Shown piece by piece: positions 32,823-40,265 of a stretch of 41,402 nucleotides of DNA. This DNA is from Desulfobacterales bacterium (GTDB lineage Bacteria; Desulfobacterota; Desulfobacteria; Desulfobacterales; SpSt-501): the NCBI GenBank assembly GCA_025454255.1, contig JALOOU010000053.1:1-41402 (forward strand), given 5' to 3'. The notes beneath the pieces were generated by a model. That model ran no database searches. It was not told the DNA's origin and worked only from the letters and a program-made list of their open reading frames with translations. Position numbers and translations under genes: made by a program. The number at the start of each line of letters is the position of its first letter. Position 1 is the first letter of the stretch.

Positions 32823-33638
32823 TCAGGCCGACCCGCAGACGAACCAGTCGATCAGGCGGCGGGCGATGCTGATAGGCGGGGGGATCTGCGGCAGGGCATC
32901 GGCCGCAAACCACCCGGCATCGGCGATCTCCTTCGAATCGACCCGGATCTCCCCTTCGGCGTAGTCGGCGGTGAAGGCGACCATGAGCGAGTCCGGAAAC
33001 GGCCAGGGCTGGCTGCCGAAATAGCGGATATGCTCCACGCGGATCCCCACCTCCTCGAGCACCTCCCGCCGCACGCTCTCCTCCAGGCTCTCCCCCGGCT
33101 CGACGAAGCCGGCCAGCACGCTGTAGAACGCGGCCGGAAAGCGCGCCGCGTGGGCCAGCAGCAGCCTCTTTTCGCGCACCACGGCGACGATCACGGCCGG
33201 AGAGACCCGCGGGTGGTTGATCAGGCCGCAGCCCGGGCAGACCTTCGCCCGCTCTTCCGGGTGGTCCGCGGTGGGCGCTCCGCAGGCGCCGCAGAAGCGA
33301 TGATTGCAATGCCAGTGCACCAGCTGGCCGGCCCGGCCCGCCGCCCACACGAGCTCCTCCGCGATCAACCCGAAGAGGCCCCGCAGCCCCCTCCAGGCAA
33401 AGCCCGCAGGCTCCGGCGGCTCCGGCGGCAGGCAGACGGCGCAGCAGGGGCGCCCGTCCCACTGCCCGAAATAATGCACCCAGGCAGCCGGCAGTCCGAG
33501 CGCATGGAGATCGGCCAGCGCCGGGATGGCGAGTCTGCCATCCTGCTCTTTCACCAGCATCTTGCCGGCATGGAAGCCGAAACAGAGCGCATCGGGCGCT
33601 GCGGCGGCCGGCGCGCGGAAGCCCGGAACGAATCGCAT
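32823..33638 (-). CDS. nudC: NADH pyrophosphatase / NAD-cap hydrolase NudC
   Basis: A 271-residue Nudix hydrolase that cleaves NAD(H) and removes NAD caps from RNA. The zinc ribbon is at FCGACGAP...VCPGCG (about 118-145), followed by NHPRVSPAVIV and the canonical Nudix box GFVEPGESLEESVRREVLEE. SQPWPFPDSLMVAF is the NudC-specific SQPWPFPxS motif. The ATG at 33638 has GAGAGG 5 bases upstream; an ATG at 33653 overlaps the stop of the upstream gene as ATGA and could be used by coupled translation. It is co-transcribed with the DadA-like gene. Confidence 0.95.
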   Translation of the reverse strand: MRFVPGFRAPAAAAPDALCFGFHAGKMLVKEQDGRLAIPALADLHALGLPAAWVHYFGQWDGRPCCAVCLPPEPPEPAGFAWRGLRGLFGLIAEELVWAAGRAGQLVHWHCNHRFCGACGAPTADHPEERAKVCPGCGLINHPRVSPAVIVAVVREKRLLLAHAARFPAAFYSVLAGFVEPGESLEESVRREVLEEVGIRVEHIRYFGSQPWPFPDSLMVAFTADYAEGEIRVDSKEIADAGWFAADALPQIPPPISIARRLIDWFVCGSA

Positions 33639-33649
33639 GGGAGCCTCTC

Positions 33650-34909
33650 TCATTGGAAGCGGTGCAGACCGAAGGGGGACGGGTCGATGTGCGGCGGCTC
33701 GCCGCAGATCAGCTCGGCCACCAGCTTGCCCGTGGCCGGTGCGCAGGTCACCCCCAGCATGCCGTGCCCGGTCGCCAGCATGAGGTTGGCGACCCCGGGT
33801 GCCCGCCCGATCACGGGCAGGTCGTCGTAGGTCATCGGCCGCAGCCCGGCCCACTCCTCGACGACCGGTCGGCCCAGGGGCTCCTCCAGATACTCCGCCG
33901 CCGCGGATTTCAGCGCATCCAGCCGGCGGCGGTTCAGGTGGATCCCGAAACCCGAGAACTCCATGGTTCCCCCCAGGCGGTAGCCGCTCTTCCAGGGGGT
34001 GGCGACCACGCGCCGTTCATGAAGATAACAGGGGATCTCGGGGCATCGGGCCGGACGGCCCATCGTGATGCTGTATCCTTTGCCCGGCTGGACCGGAAGC
34101 TTCAGCCCGAGTGGCGCGAGAAGCCCGGCCGCCCAGGCCCCGGCCGCTATGACGACGTCCCGCGCCCGGATCTCCCCGGTCGGTGCAATAACGGCATCGA
34201 TGCGGCCGCCGGCCGTGCGGAACCCCTTTACCGCGCAATTCTCCGTGAACAGGACCCCGTTCCGGGACAGACGCCCCCTCCAGCTGTGCAGCAAGGCATC
34301 GGGCCGCAGATGGGCGTCGGTCCGGTGGTGCCAGGCCCCGTAGAGATCCGGGCGCAGGGCCGGCTCGGTGGAGCGCAGAGCGCTTCCGACCAGCGGCTCG
34401 GCCGCCAGGCCGTAAGGCTCCAGCAAGCGGTTGGCCGCTGTATATCCGTCGAACTCCTCTTCCGAGCGGTAGACCAGCAAGACCCCGCGCCGCTCGTAGT
34501 CCGCCGCGACGGCTCCCTCCGAGAAGAGCTCATCGAAAAGCCGCTCGGAGCTCGAAAGGATGCTCTCCCGCGCCCGCATGGCGGCCGGGAGCCGATCGGG
34601 GCGGCAGGCGGCCGCGAACTTGACCAGCCAGGCGATCAGGCCGAGGTCCAGCCGCGGCTTGATGAAGAGCGGAGATGTGCCGCGGAGCATGCCCAGGATC
34701 TCCTTGCGGACGGCACCGGGGGTGCACAAGGGCACGAGATCGCTCGTGAAGAGGAGCCCGCAATTTCCGTGAGAGGCCCCCGCGCCGACCGCCTCCCGTT
34801 CGATCACCCGCACCCGGCGGCCGGACTCGGCCAGGTAATGCGCGCAGGCCAGCCCGATCACCCCTGCGCCGATCACCACTACATCGTCCATCGCTGAACC
34901 GCTCTGCAT
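33650..34909 (-). CDS. FAD-dependent D-amino-acid dehydrogenase-like protein (DadA family)
   Basis: A 419-residue flavoprotein of the DAO/DadA fold. The FAD-binding Rossmann start is VVVIGAGVIGLACAHYLAES with the acidic residue in RVIEREAVGAGASHGNCG. The C-terminal FAD contact is EWAGLRPMTYDDLPVIG, and LMLATGHGMLGVT is the family signature. Members oxidise D-amino acids, D-hydroxyproline or sarcosine-like amines with transfer to quinones; substrate is not readable. Given HypD in the window, a D-hydroxyproline or D-proline link is possible but unproven. GGGGGA precedes the ATG at 34909. It overlaps or abuts nudC. Confidence 0.83.
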   Translation of the reverse strand: MQSGSAMDDVVVIGAGVIGLACAHYLAESGRRVRVIEREAVGAGASHGNCGLLFTSDLVPLCTPGAVRKEILGMLRGTSPLFIKPRLDLGLIAWLVKFAAACRPDRLPAAMRARESILSSSERLFDELFSEGAVAADYERRGVLLVYRSEEEFDGYTAANRLLEPYGLAAEPLVGSALRSTEPALRPDLYGAWHHRTDAHLRPDALLHSWRGRLSRNGVLFTENCAVKGFRTAGGRIDAVIAPTGEIRARDVVIAAGAWAAGLLAPLGLKLPVQPGKGYSITMGRPARCPEIPCYLHERRVVATPWKSGYRLGGTMEFSGFGIHLNRRRLDALKSAAAEYLEEPLGRPVVEEWAGLRPMTYDDLPVIGRAPGVANLMLATGHGMLGVTCAPATGKLVAELICGEPPHIDPSPFGLHRFQ

Positions 34910-34939
34910 GAATCCCCCATCCGAGGCGTTCGGACCACT

Positions 34940-35180
34940 GCACCCGCTGATGTAGACCCCCGCTTATATATACCCAAACGGGGGGCAAGAGAATAGTGAC
35001 GAGTAACGAGTAACGAGTGAAAAAATGAAGTCGGAGTCGGATTAGAAAAAGTCACAGTGAATGGACTATGTCTTTTACTCTGACTCAGACTCGGTACTCT
35101 GACTCTGAACTTAAAATCAGTCGGGGTCGGTATCGGTATCGATTCGTTTTGACCCGACCACACACCAAACACCAAAAAAG
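34940..35180. repeat. Low-GC intergenic tract with short degenerate direct repeats
   Basis: This part of the 611-base gap is markedly poorer in G+C than the window. It contains three copies of CGAGTAA/CGAGTGA-type heptamers (about 34999-35019), AGTCGGAGTCGG, then ACTCTGACTCAGACTC and ACTCTGACTCTGA, and GGTCGGTATCGGTATCG. AGTCGGAGTCGGA and TGACTCAGACT-type tracts are roughly complementary, so the RNA could fold back. No coding frame is supported. CCCCCG...CGGGGG lies at its left end. Confidence 0.55.
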
Positions 35181-35189
35181 AAAGTGCCC

Positions 35190-35411
35190 TGATGCATGGG
35201 ATGGCACCAAGTGGCGGGCAGGGTGTTTTCCCGCAGGCGGGCTGGGAAGAGGAAGCACAGACTCCCGCCGGGGCCCTTCCGAGGGGATGCGGCCGAAGCC
35301 TCTCTCCTCACCCCGTCCACCGGGCATCCCCTCGGACGGGTCCCGCTGCCACCCACCGGTTCCAGCATGCCTGCGGGGAAATACCCTGCCCGCCGCGCTA
35401 TGCACGCATCA
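35190..35411. repeat. 222-bp fold-back (MITE-like) element
   Basis: The outer arms 35190-35245 and 35362-35411 are imperfect inverted copies, sharing TGATGC, GGCGGGCAGGGT, CCCGCAGGC and GCTGG. Inner arms contain CCGAGGGGATGC (35279-35290) and its exact inverse GCATCCCCTCGG (35324-35335), with GGGCCC/GGGACCC-type flanks. The whole can fold into one long hairpin. There is no coding frame. This is the structure of a small non-autonomous mobile or dispersed palindromic element. Clear target-site duplications were not found. Confidence 0.7.
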
Positions 35412-35520
35412 CTTTTTCAAAACCCAGGGCAATGGAATTTGACAGCCAATCGGCTTTTTGCCATAGGATGCCTTCGCACAGCGTGGAGTGAAACACGGAT
35501 ATTGCCGGGAGGAGACGCAG

Positions 35521-36064
35521 ATGATCCTGCCTTTCGGGGAGAAACAGCCTCGGATCGGGAAGAATGTATTCATCGCCCCCACCGCCGTCGTCCGTCATCG
35601 GCGACGTCGAGCTTCAGGACGGCGCCAGCGTCTGGTACGGAGCGGTCCTGCGGGGCGACATGGAACCCATCCGGATCGGGCGCGACACCAACATCCAGGA
35701 CAACTGCACCGTGCACACCGAAGTGGGCTGCCCTGCCCGCGTCGGCGACGGGGTGACGATCGGCCACCACGCGGTCATCCACGGCTGCGTGGTCGAGGAC
35801 GACTGCCTCATCTCGATCGGCGCGGCCCTGCTGAACGGCGCCGTCATCCGCCGCGGCTCCGTGGTGGCCGCCGGCGCGGTGGTCAGAGAGGGCCAGGAGG
35901 TCGGCCCCGGGCTGCTGGTCGCCGGGATTCCGGCCGCGGCCAAGCGCCCCCTGACCGCCGCGGATCAGGAGCTCGTTCGGGCGGCCGCCCGAATCTACTG
36001 CGACCTGGCTGCGCGGCACATTGAGGCGACCGGCCGCCGGCCGGCGCAGGACGCCGCCCCATGA
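35521..36064 (+). pseudogene. Gamma-class carbonic anhydrase-like gene with a single frameshift
   Basis: The ATG at 35521 (GGAGGAG about 7 bases upstream) begins MILPFGEKQPRIGKNVFIAP then TAVV, the typical N-terminus. After 35592 the frame is lost. One base further (from 35594) the protein continues as VIGDVELQDGASVWYGAVLR and runs to 36064. The likely zinc-ligand histidines remain: VHTE, then GHHAVIHGC. Joined, the product would be ~180 residues, the family size. The surrounding GTCGTCCGTCATC suggests a 1- or 4-base insertion. Either a real disrupted gene or a sequence error is possible; a short product could start at an ATG at 35564. The stop overlaps the next gene's start (ATGATG). Confidence 0.82.
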
Positions 36065-36624
36065 TGGACACCGCAACGCTTTTGACCGGCCTGTGGATCT
36101 TCGCCGCCCGGATCTGCGATGTGGCGCTCGGCACGGTGCGCACCATCGTCACCGTCCAGGGACGCAGCGTGATCGCCTTTTTCCTGGCGATCATCGAGAT
36201 CCTGATATGGATCAGCGTGATCAGCACCGTGGTGAAGATGGTCGGGGACCGCCCGGCCCTGGCGATCTTTTATGCATTGGGCTTCGCCACCGGCAACACG
36301 GTGGGGATCGCCGTCGAGCGGCGCATCGCGCTGGGGTTCATGATCCTGCGCGTGATCACGCGCACGGCCGGCAAGCCCATGGCCCAGCGCCTGCGCGGCA
36401 TGGGCCAGGCCGTCACCCTTTTCCGGGGAGAGGGCATGCGCGGGCCGGTGGATGAGCTCTATATCGCCTGCCGGCGCCGGGACGTGAAAAAAATCCTCGC
36501 GGTCGTCACCGCGGAGGACCCCCAGGCGTTCTACATCACGGAGATGGCGCGGGACGTGCGCAAGGCCATCCGACCGCAGGCGGTGGAGTTCACCGGTTGG
36601 CGTTCGGTGTTCAAGCGCAAATGA
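36061..36624 (+). CDS. UPF0316/DUF2179-type membrane protein
   Basis: A 187-residue protein. Three hydrophobic segments lie at about residues 7-28, 38-60 and 68-90, with the family-like stretch DVALGTVRTIVTVQGRS and ALGFATGNTVGIAVERRIA. The C-terminal soluble domain (about 110-180) includes GQAVTLFRGEGMRGPVDELY and YITEMARDVRKA, resembling the DUF2179 ligand-binding fold. Function is unknown. Its start overlaps the end of the carbonic anhydrase reading frame, so it is likely translationally coupled with that gene; two ATGs in tandem leave one codon of uncertainty. Confidence 0.83.
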   Translation: MMDTATLLTGLWIFAARICDVALGTVRTIVTVQGRSVIAFFLAIIEILIWISVISTVVKMVGDRPALAIFYALGFATGNTVGIAVERRIALGFMILRVITRTAGKPMAQRLRGMGQAVTLFRGEGMRGPVDELYIACRRRDVKKILAVVTAEDPQAFYITEMARDVRKAIRPQAVEFTGWRSVFKRK

Positions 36625-36675
36625 ACCCCCTTCCGGCCCGGTGCGCCGAAGCCTGCATGCGGACGGGACCCTTCG

Positions 36676-38238
36676 TCAGGAGGAGCGCGGGAGGTTCGCC
36701 CGCATCGAGGCGGTCAGCTTCTGTTTCATCTGCCACATCTTCTCGCTGAGCGATACGTGGTAGATGTGGGGGTTCATCAGCCGCTTGACGCCCGGGTCGA
36801 GCCGATCCAAATCCGCCCGGCGCACCGCGCGAATAGCCTCAATCGGCGGAAAGGCGTACACCGGCCGCCCCTGATCGACAACGGTCCCCAGCAGCGGCTC
36901 GGCCTCAACGATGTCCGCCTTGCGCAGCGTGCGCTGCAGCCGCGCCTCGGTCATGTGGCGCAGCACGATCTCGGGCATGTCGGCCGGCGACTCCTCCTTG
37001 GCGGTCAGCAGGTCCGCCGTGGCCTTGCCGCGGCGATCGTAGAGCCGGTAAACGCGTTTGTCCCCGGGGTTGGGGATCTTGGCGGGAGAGTCCGAGAGCT
37101 TCATCGCCGGGACCCAGCGCCCGTCCCGCCGCAGCGCCACCAGCTTGTAGACTCCGTTCAGGGACGGGGCGCCGGCCGATGTCACCAGCCGCGTCCCCAC
37201 CCCGTAGGCCAGCCGGCCGATGATGCGCTCGGCCTCCATGCCGTTGCGGGCCGCCTCCTGCCCGATCTGGGTCAGGATCTGCCAGATGCTGAGCTCGTCG
37301 AGCTCGTTGGAGAGCACGATCGTCGCCTCCGGGAACCCGGCGGCATCCAGCAGCCGCGCGGCCTCGATGGCCAGGTGGGCGAGGTCGCCCGAGTCGAGCC
37401 GGATCCCCACCGGCACGTGGCCCTTGCGCCGCAGCTCCTCGAAGACCCGGATGGCGTTGGGGATGCCGCTGCCCAACGTGTCGATCGTATCCACCAGCAG
37501 CACGCAGTCATCCGGATAGGTCTCGGCGAAGGCCCGGAACGCATCCAGCTCGGTCAACCCCATCGCCAGGAAGGCCTGCACCATGCTGTGGGCGTGGGTG
37601 CCCTTGGGCGGAAACCCGAGCGCGTGCGAAATGCCCACGTTGGAGCTGAAGTGCGCCCCCCCGATCAGGGCGGCACGGGTGGCCGCATTGACGCCCGTGC
37701 CGTGCCCGCGGCGCGCGCCGAATTCGATGATGAGCTGGCCGCGGCAGCTTTCGTGGATGCGCGCGGCTTTGGTGGCGATCAACGTCTGGGTGTTGAGGTG
37801 GTTCAGCAGCGAGGTCTCCAGGATCTGGGCGATGGCCAGCGGCCCCGTGACCACCGCCAGCGGCACGTTGGGGTGCACCACCCGCCCCTCGGGGACGGCC
37901 CGCATGGTCAGGGCGTCGAAATGCCCGTTGCGCTCCAGCCACGCCAGAAAATCGGCGCTGAACAGGGGCTGCCCGCCCCGGCCGGTTTGGCCGCGCAGAC
38001 ACTCGATCTCCTCCCGGCGAAACCGGGCGGAGCGCATCCAATCGGCCAGCCACTCCAAGCCGGCATTGATGCAGTAGCCCGCCTTGTGGCCGCCGTAGTC
38101 CGGGTAGTCCCGGAAAAAGTAGTCGAACTGGGCGGGCTTTTCGTGCAGGCCCATGCGAAAATACATCTGGGCCATGGTGAACTGATACTCGTCGGTGAAC
38201 AGAATTCCTTCGGTCAACTGTCGCTGATCGCTCTTCAT
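36676..38238 (-). CDS. pncB: Nicotinate phosphoribosyltransferase
   Basis: Salvages nicotinate to nicotinate mononucleotide with PRPP and ATP, for NAD synthesis. It is 520 residues, in the range of the longer bacterial form. Conserved segments are [15 protein letters not shown], the FDYFFR region, [19 protein letters not shown] followed by [11 protein letters not shown], the loop [11 protein letters not shown] with the phosphorylated His region, [19 protein letters not shown], and [13 protein letters not shown]. There is no recognisable ribosome-binding site before the ATG at 38238. It is convergent with the UPF0316 gene and 73 bases downstream of mlaA's start direction on the same strand. 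Confidence 0.94.
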   Translation of the reverse strand: MKSDQRQLTEGILFTDEYQFTMAQMYFRMGLHEKPAQFDYFFRDYPDYGGHKAGYCINAGLEWLADWMRSARFRREEIECLRGQTGRGGQPLFSADFLAWLERNGHFDALTMRAVPEGRVVHPNVPLAVVTGPLAIAQILETSLLNHLNTQTLIATKAARIHESCRGQLIIEFGARRGHGTGVNAATRAALIGGAHFSSNVGISHALGFPPKGTHAHSMVQAFLAMGLTELDAFRAFAETYPDDCVLLVDTIDTLGSGIPNAIRVFEELRRKGHVPVGIRLDSGDLAHLAIEAARLLDAAGFPEATIVLSNELDELSIWQILTQIGQEAARNGMEAERIIGRLAYGVGTRLVTSAGAPSLNGVYKLVALRRDGRWVPAMKLSDSPAKIPNPGDKRVYRLYDRRGKATADLLTAKEESPADMPEIVLRHMTEARLQRTLRKADIVEAEPLLGTVVDQGRPVYAFPPIEAIRAVRRADLDRLDPGVKRLMNPHIYHVSLSEKMWQMKQKLTASMRANLPRSS

Positions 38239-38311
38239 GGGGGAGTTCTAACCGACCGCGCAGGGAAATTCAACCGCACGGATGCCGCAAACCGGAAGTG
38301 AAGCGGGCGGT

Positions 38312-39070
38312 CTACTCGCCGATCAGTTTTTGCCGGTTTTGGATGAAGCCGTTGCGGATCGCGACGTACGGGTCCAGGGAGGCCCTTTTGATCGCCTCGT
38401 AGTCCCCGATCCGGAAGGTGGTGTCGTTGACGGCCTCGCCGCCGCGCAGAATCAGGGACTGTGCGAGGCTGGTGTACCAGAAGAGGGGATCCAAGAGGCG
38501 GTCGGGCAGCTTCCCCAAGGCGTCGCGGACCGTGGATGGGCCGAAGAAGGGCAGCGTCAGGAAAGCGCTGTCTTCCCAGCCCCACACGGCAAACGTCTGT
38601 CCCATGTCCTCGGGGCTGGCGTTGAGGCCGGGATAGGCGGCGGCCACATCGGCCATCCCCAGAAACCCCACGGTCGTGTTCAGGAAGAATGCGGCGAATT
38701 CGTTTCCGCCCTTTTCCCATTGGCCCTGGAGCAGGCAGTTCACGAAGCGCACCGGGAAGCGGATGTTGTTCAGCGCGTTACGGAATATCGTGCGGAACTC
38801 CCAGGGCACGACGGTCTTGACGCCCTTGGCGGCGGGCTCAAGCACGTAGAGCAGCAGAAAATCGTTGATGACGAACATGTCGCGGTTGAACGTCTCCAGC
38901 GGGTCCCTCACCGTCGCGCCGCGGCGGGAGTCGTCGTCCTCGTCGTCATCTTCGATCGCGGCGGCGGCGCCGGCCGCAGACGGCTCCGCGGAGAAGGCCG
39001 GCGGGACCGCCACAGGGCACACCCAGACGGCGATCAGCAAGATCACCGCCAGCGGAAGTCGACCATGCAT
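38312..39070 (-). CDS. mlaA: MlaA/VacJ-family outer-membrane lipid-asymmetry protein
   Basis: A 252-residue exported protein. The signal sequence MHGRLPLAVILLIAVWVCPV runs to about AFSA; there is no canonical lipobox, so it looks like a signal-peptidase I substrate rather than a lipoprotein as in E. coli. An acidic linker (EDDDEDDDS) follows. The MlaA core starts DPLETFNRDMFVINDFLLLY and includes NNIRFPVRFVNCLLQGQW, AFFLNTTVGFLGMADVA and LPFFGPSTVRDALG. MlaA removes phospholipid from the outer leaflet; the other Mla genes lie at 4210-6906. The ATG at 39070 has AAAGGGG ~10 bases upstream; the longer frame would run into the repeat element. Confidence 0.92.
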   Translation of the reverse strand: MHGRLPLAVILLIAVWVCPVAVPPAFSAEPSAAGAAAAIEDDDEDDDSRRGATVRDPLETFNRDMFVINDFLLLYVLEPAAKGVKTVVPWEFRTIFRNALNNIRFPVRFVNCLLQGQWEKGGNEFAAFFLNTTVGFLGMADVAAAYPGLNASPEDMGQTFAVWGWEDSAFLTLPFFGPSTVRDALGKLPDRLLDPLFWYTSLAQSLILRGGEAVNDTTFRIGDYEAIKRASLDPYVAIRNGFIQNRQKLIGE

Positions 39071-39100
39071 GAATCCGTTTCCCCTTTCGATTTCGTGTTG

Positions 39101-39240
39101 GTGCCCATCCCGAAATGGTGGACTTCGGTTCAGGCCAAGGCCGCAGCGATTTCGCAACCGCAGGCGTAGTCGGCCTACGCCGAGGATTGCGAAGCGAAAA
39201 CGCCGGCCTGGGCCGAAAGACGCCGTTTATGGATGGGCAC
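39101..39240. repeat. 140-bp fold-back repeat element
   Basis: GTGCCCATCC (39101-39110) and GGATGGGCAC (39231-39240) are exact inverted ends. Imperfect arms continue inward (TTCGG..CAGGCC versus GGCCTG..CCGAA). The core hairpin has TTCGCAA/TTGCGAA outer arms (39151-39157, 39187-39193) and GGCGTAG/CTACGCC inner arms around TCGGC. The left end of the element lies 30 bases from the mlaA ATG and the right end abuts the stop of the neighbouring gene. The core resembles that in the tandem array at 19865-20064. Confidence 0.8.
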
Positions 39241-39827
39241 TATTTGGTTTTTTCGATGCGGATGGCCAGGGCCTCGGTCATCCGCAGGATGACATCCTCG
39301 CCCTTGCGAATCTCGCCGAGCTTTTTAAAACTGCGGTCCACCGCGACGGTCTTGCGGGCTCCACTGCGCTCGCGGATCGCCAGGGCGTGGGCCTTGAGAT
39401 CGACCGCCTCGACCACGGCCGCCATCTGAACCGTTTCGGCCAGCAGGATCGCGGGCTTTGCGCCCTTGGGCGCCACCGAGACCAAACGGGCCTCGGCGGC
39501 ATTCGGGGGCTGATCGGACCTGCGCACTGAAACGGCGATGGACTCGATTAGATCCACCCGAACCCGGTCGCCCCGTTTGATATTTTGGAGATTTTTGATC
39601 GACGCGTCCGCCTTGAGGCTGAACGATCTGCCCTGCGAGCCCTTCAGCTTCAAGAGGCGTTTGGCGGGATCGATCGCTTCCACGACGGCGCGCACCTCCA
39701 GCACATCGGTCACGACGACCCCCGGCTTGCCCGCATATTTGTCAACGGCCGGGGGCGGTCCGCCGGCTGTCGCCGAACCGGCCCCGATGCAGAGAAGAAT
39801 CGCCATGGTTCGCAGGAGGAGATGCAT
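39240..39827 (-). CDS. Exported protein with two tandem similar domains, function unknown
   Basis: A 195-residue protein not recognised. The N-terminus MHLLLRTMAILLCIGAGSATA is a signal peptide with a likely cleavage after SATA. Two similar ~60-residue beta-rich halves follow: VLEVRAVVEAIDPAKRLLKL to RGDRVRVDLIESIAVSVR, and TVQMAAVVEAVDLKAHALAI to KGEDVILRMTEALAIRI. Both have the pattern xVVEAxDxxxxxLxx and end (G)D/EDV...xEALA..I. This suggests an internal duplication of a small beta-barrel domain. The ATG at 39827 has AAGG 6 bases upstream. Its stop abuts the fold-back element, and it is divergent from the trp operon. Confidence 0.8.
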   Translation of the reverse strand: MHLLLRTMAILLCIGAGSATAGGPPPAVDKYAGKPGVVVTDVLEVRAVVEAIDPAKRLLKLKGSQGRSFSLKADASIKNLQNIKRGDRVRVDLIESIAVSVRRSDQPPNAAEARLVSVAPKGAKPAILLAETVQMAAVVEAVDLKAHALAIRERSGARKTVAVDRSFKKLGEIRKGEDVILRMTEALAIRIEKTK

Positions 39828-39963
39828 GAGCGCCTTTGAAAACCGTGTTGCCTTAGCATGCGTGTCTGGATATAACCCTAATAGTCTACAGAATTCAGTG
39901 GGAAAAGGCCAGCAACTTTTTCCCCGCCAAACAGAACAAGCGCAAAGGGGCCGCAAAAAAAGC

Positions 39964-39991
39964 TTGACAGCCCATGGAAATACGGTATGGT
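39964..39991 (+). promoter_or_regulatory. Sigma-70-type promoter of the trp operon
   Basis: TTGACA at 39964-39969 is followed by a 16-base spacer and TATGGT at 39986-39991 (4 of 6 to consensus). Transcription would start near 39998, shortly before the leader peptide. It lies in the divergent gap 39828-40015, in an A-rich stretch. Confidence 0.6.
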
Positions 39992-40015
39992 GCAGGCGCA
40001 GAAAGGGTCGTTGCC

Positions 40016-40093
40016 GTGAAGCTTACCCCGTCCCAGATGAAACGCGAACCGATGTCCGGACAGTGGTGCTGGCAGGTCACTCCCGCGGAGTAG
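40016..40093 (+). CDS. trpL: trp leader peptide (contains Trp-Cys-Trp)
   Basis: A 25-codon open frame starting GTG at 40016 with AAAGGG 8 bases upstream (or ATG at 40037) and ending TAG at 40091. The product reads MKLTPSQMKREPMSGQWCWQ then VTPAE. The two Trp codons, at 40064-40066 and 40070-40072, are the sensing positions of a ribosome-mediated attenuator. It is placed before two hairpins and trpE. Confidence 0.85.
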   Translation: MKLTPSQMKREPMSGQWCWQVTPAE

Positions 40094-40126
40094 CCTGCAC
40101 GATCGGCGTTTGACACAAAACCAAAA

Positions 40127-40163
40127 GGATCGTGGGCCGCTCCAGAGGCCCACGGTCCTTTTT
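40127..40163 (+). terminator. trp attenuator (intrinsic terminator)
   Basis: GGATCGTGGGCC (40127-40138) pairs with GGCCCACGGTCC (40147-40158), a 12-bp stem with one G-U pair, followed by TTTTT. A competing antiterminator is visible: CACGATC (40098-40104) is an exact complement of GATCGTG (40128-40134). GTGCTGGCAGG over the Trp codons can in turn pair with CCTGCAC (40094-40100). This is the full 1:2 / 2:3 / 3:4 arrangement of Trp attenuation. Confidence 0.9.
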
Positions 40164-40174
40164 CAGTTGCGACG

Positions 40175-40213
40175 AAAGGCTGCGGGTCGAAAAACCCGCA
40201 GCCTTTGCTTTTT
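40175..40213 (+). terminator. Second intrinsic-terminator hairpin upstream of trpE
   Basis: AAAGGCTGCGGGT (40175-40187) and ACCCGCAGCCTTT (40194-40206) form a perfect 13-bp stem around CGAAAA, followed by GC and TTTTT. It lies 52 bases before trpE and just after the attenuator. With U-run and strong stem it is a bona fide terminator shape, so trpE needs read-through of two terminators or control at this one as well. Confidence 0.85.
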
Positions 40214-40265
40214 CGATGGGATCCCCGCGGCGGGCCCTGCCGCCGCCGAACCACAAGGAGGGTGC

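Noticed and set aside
34995-35140. CRISPR or telomere-like array in the short direct repeats
   Set aside because: Repeats are 7-10 bases, degenerate and without unique spacers.
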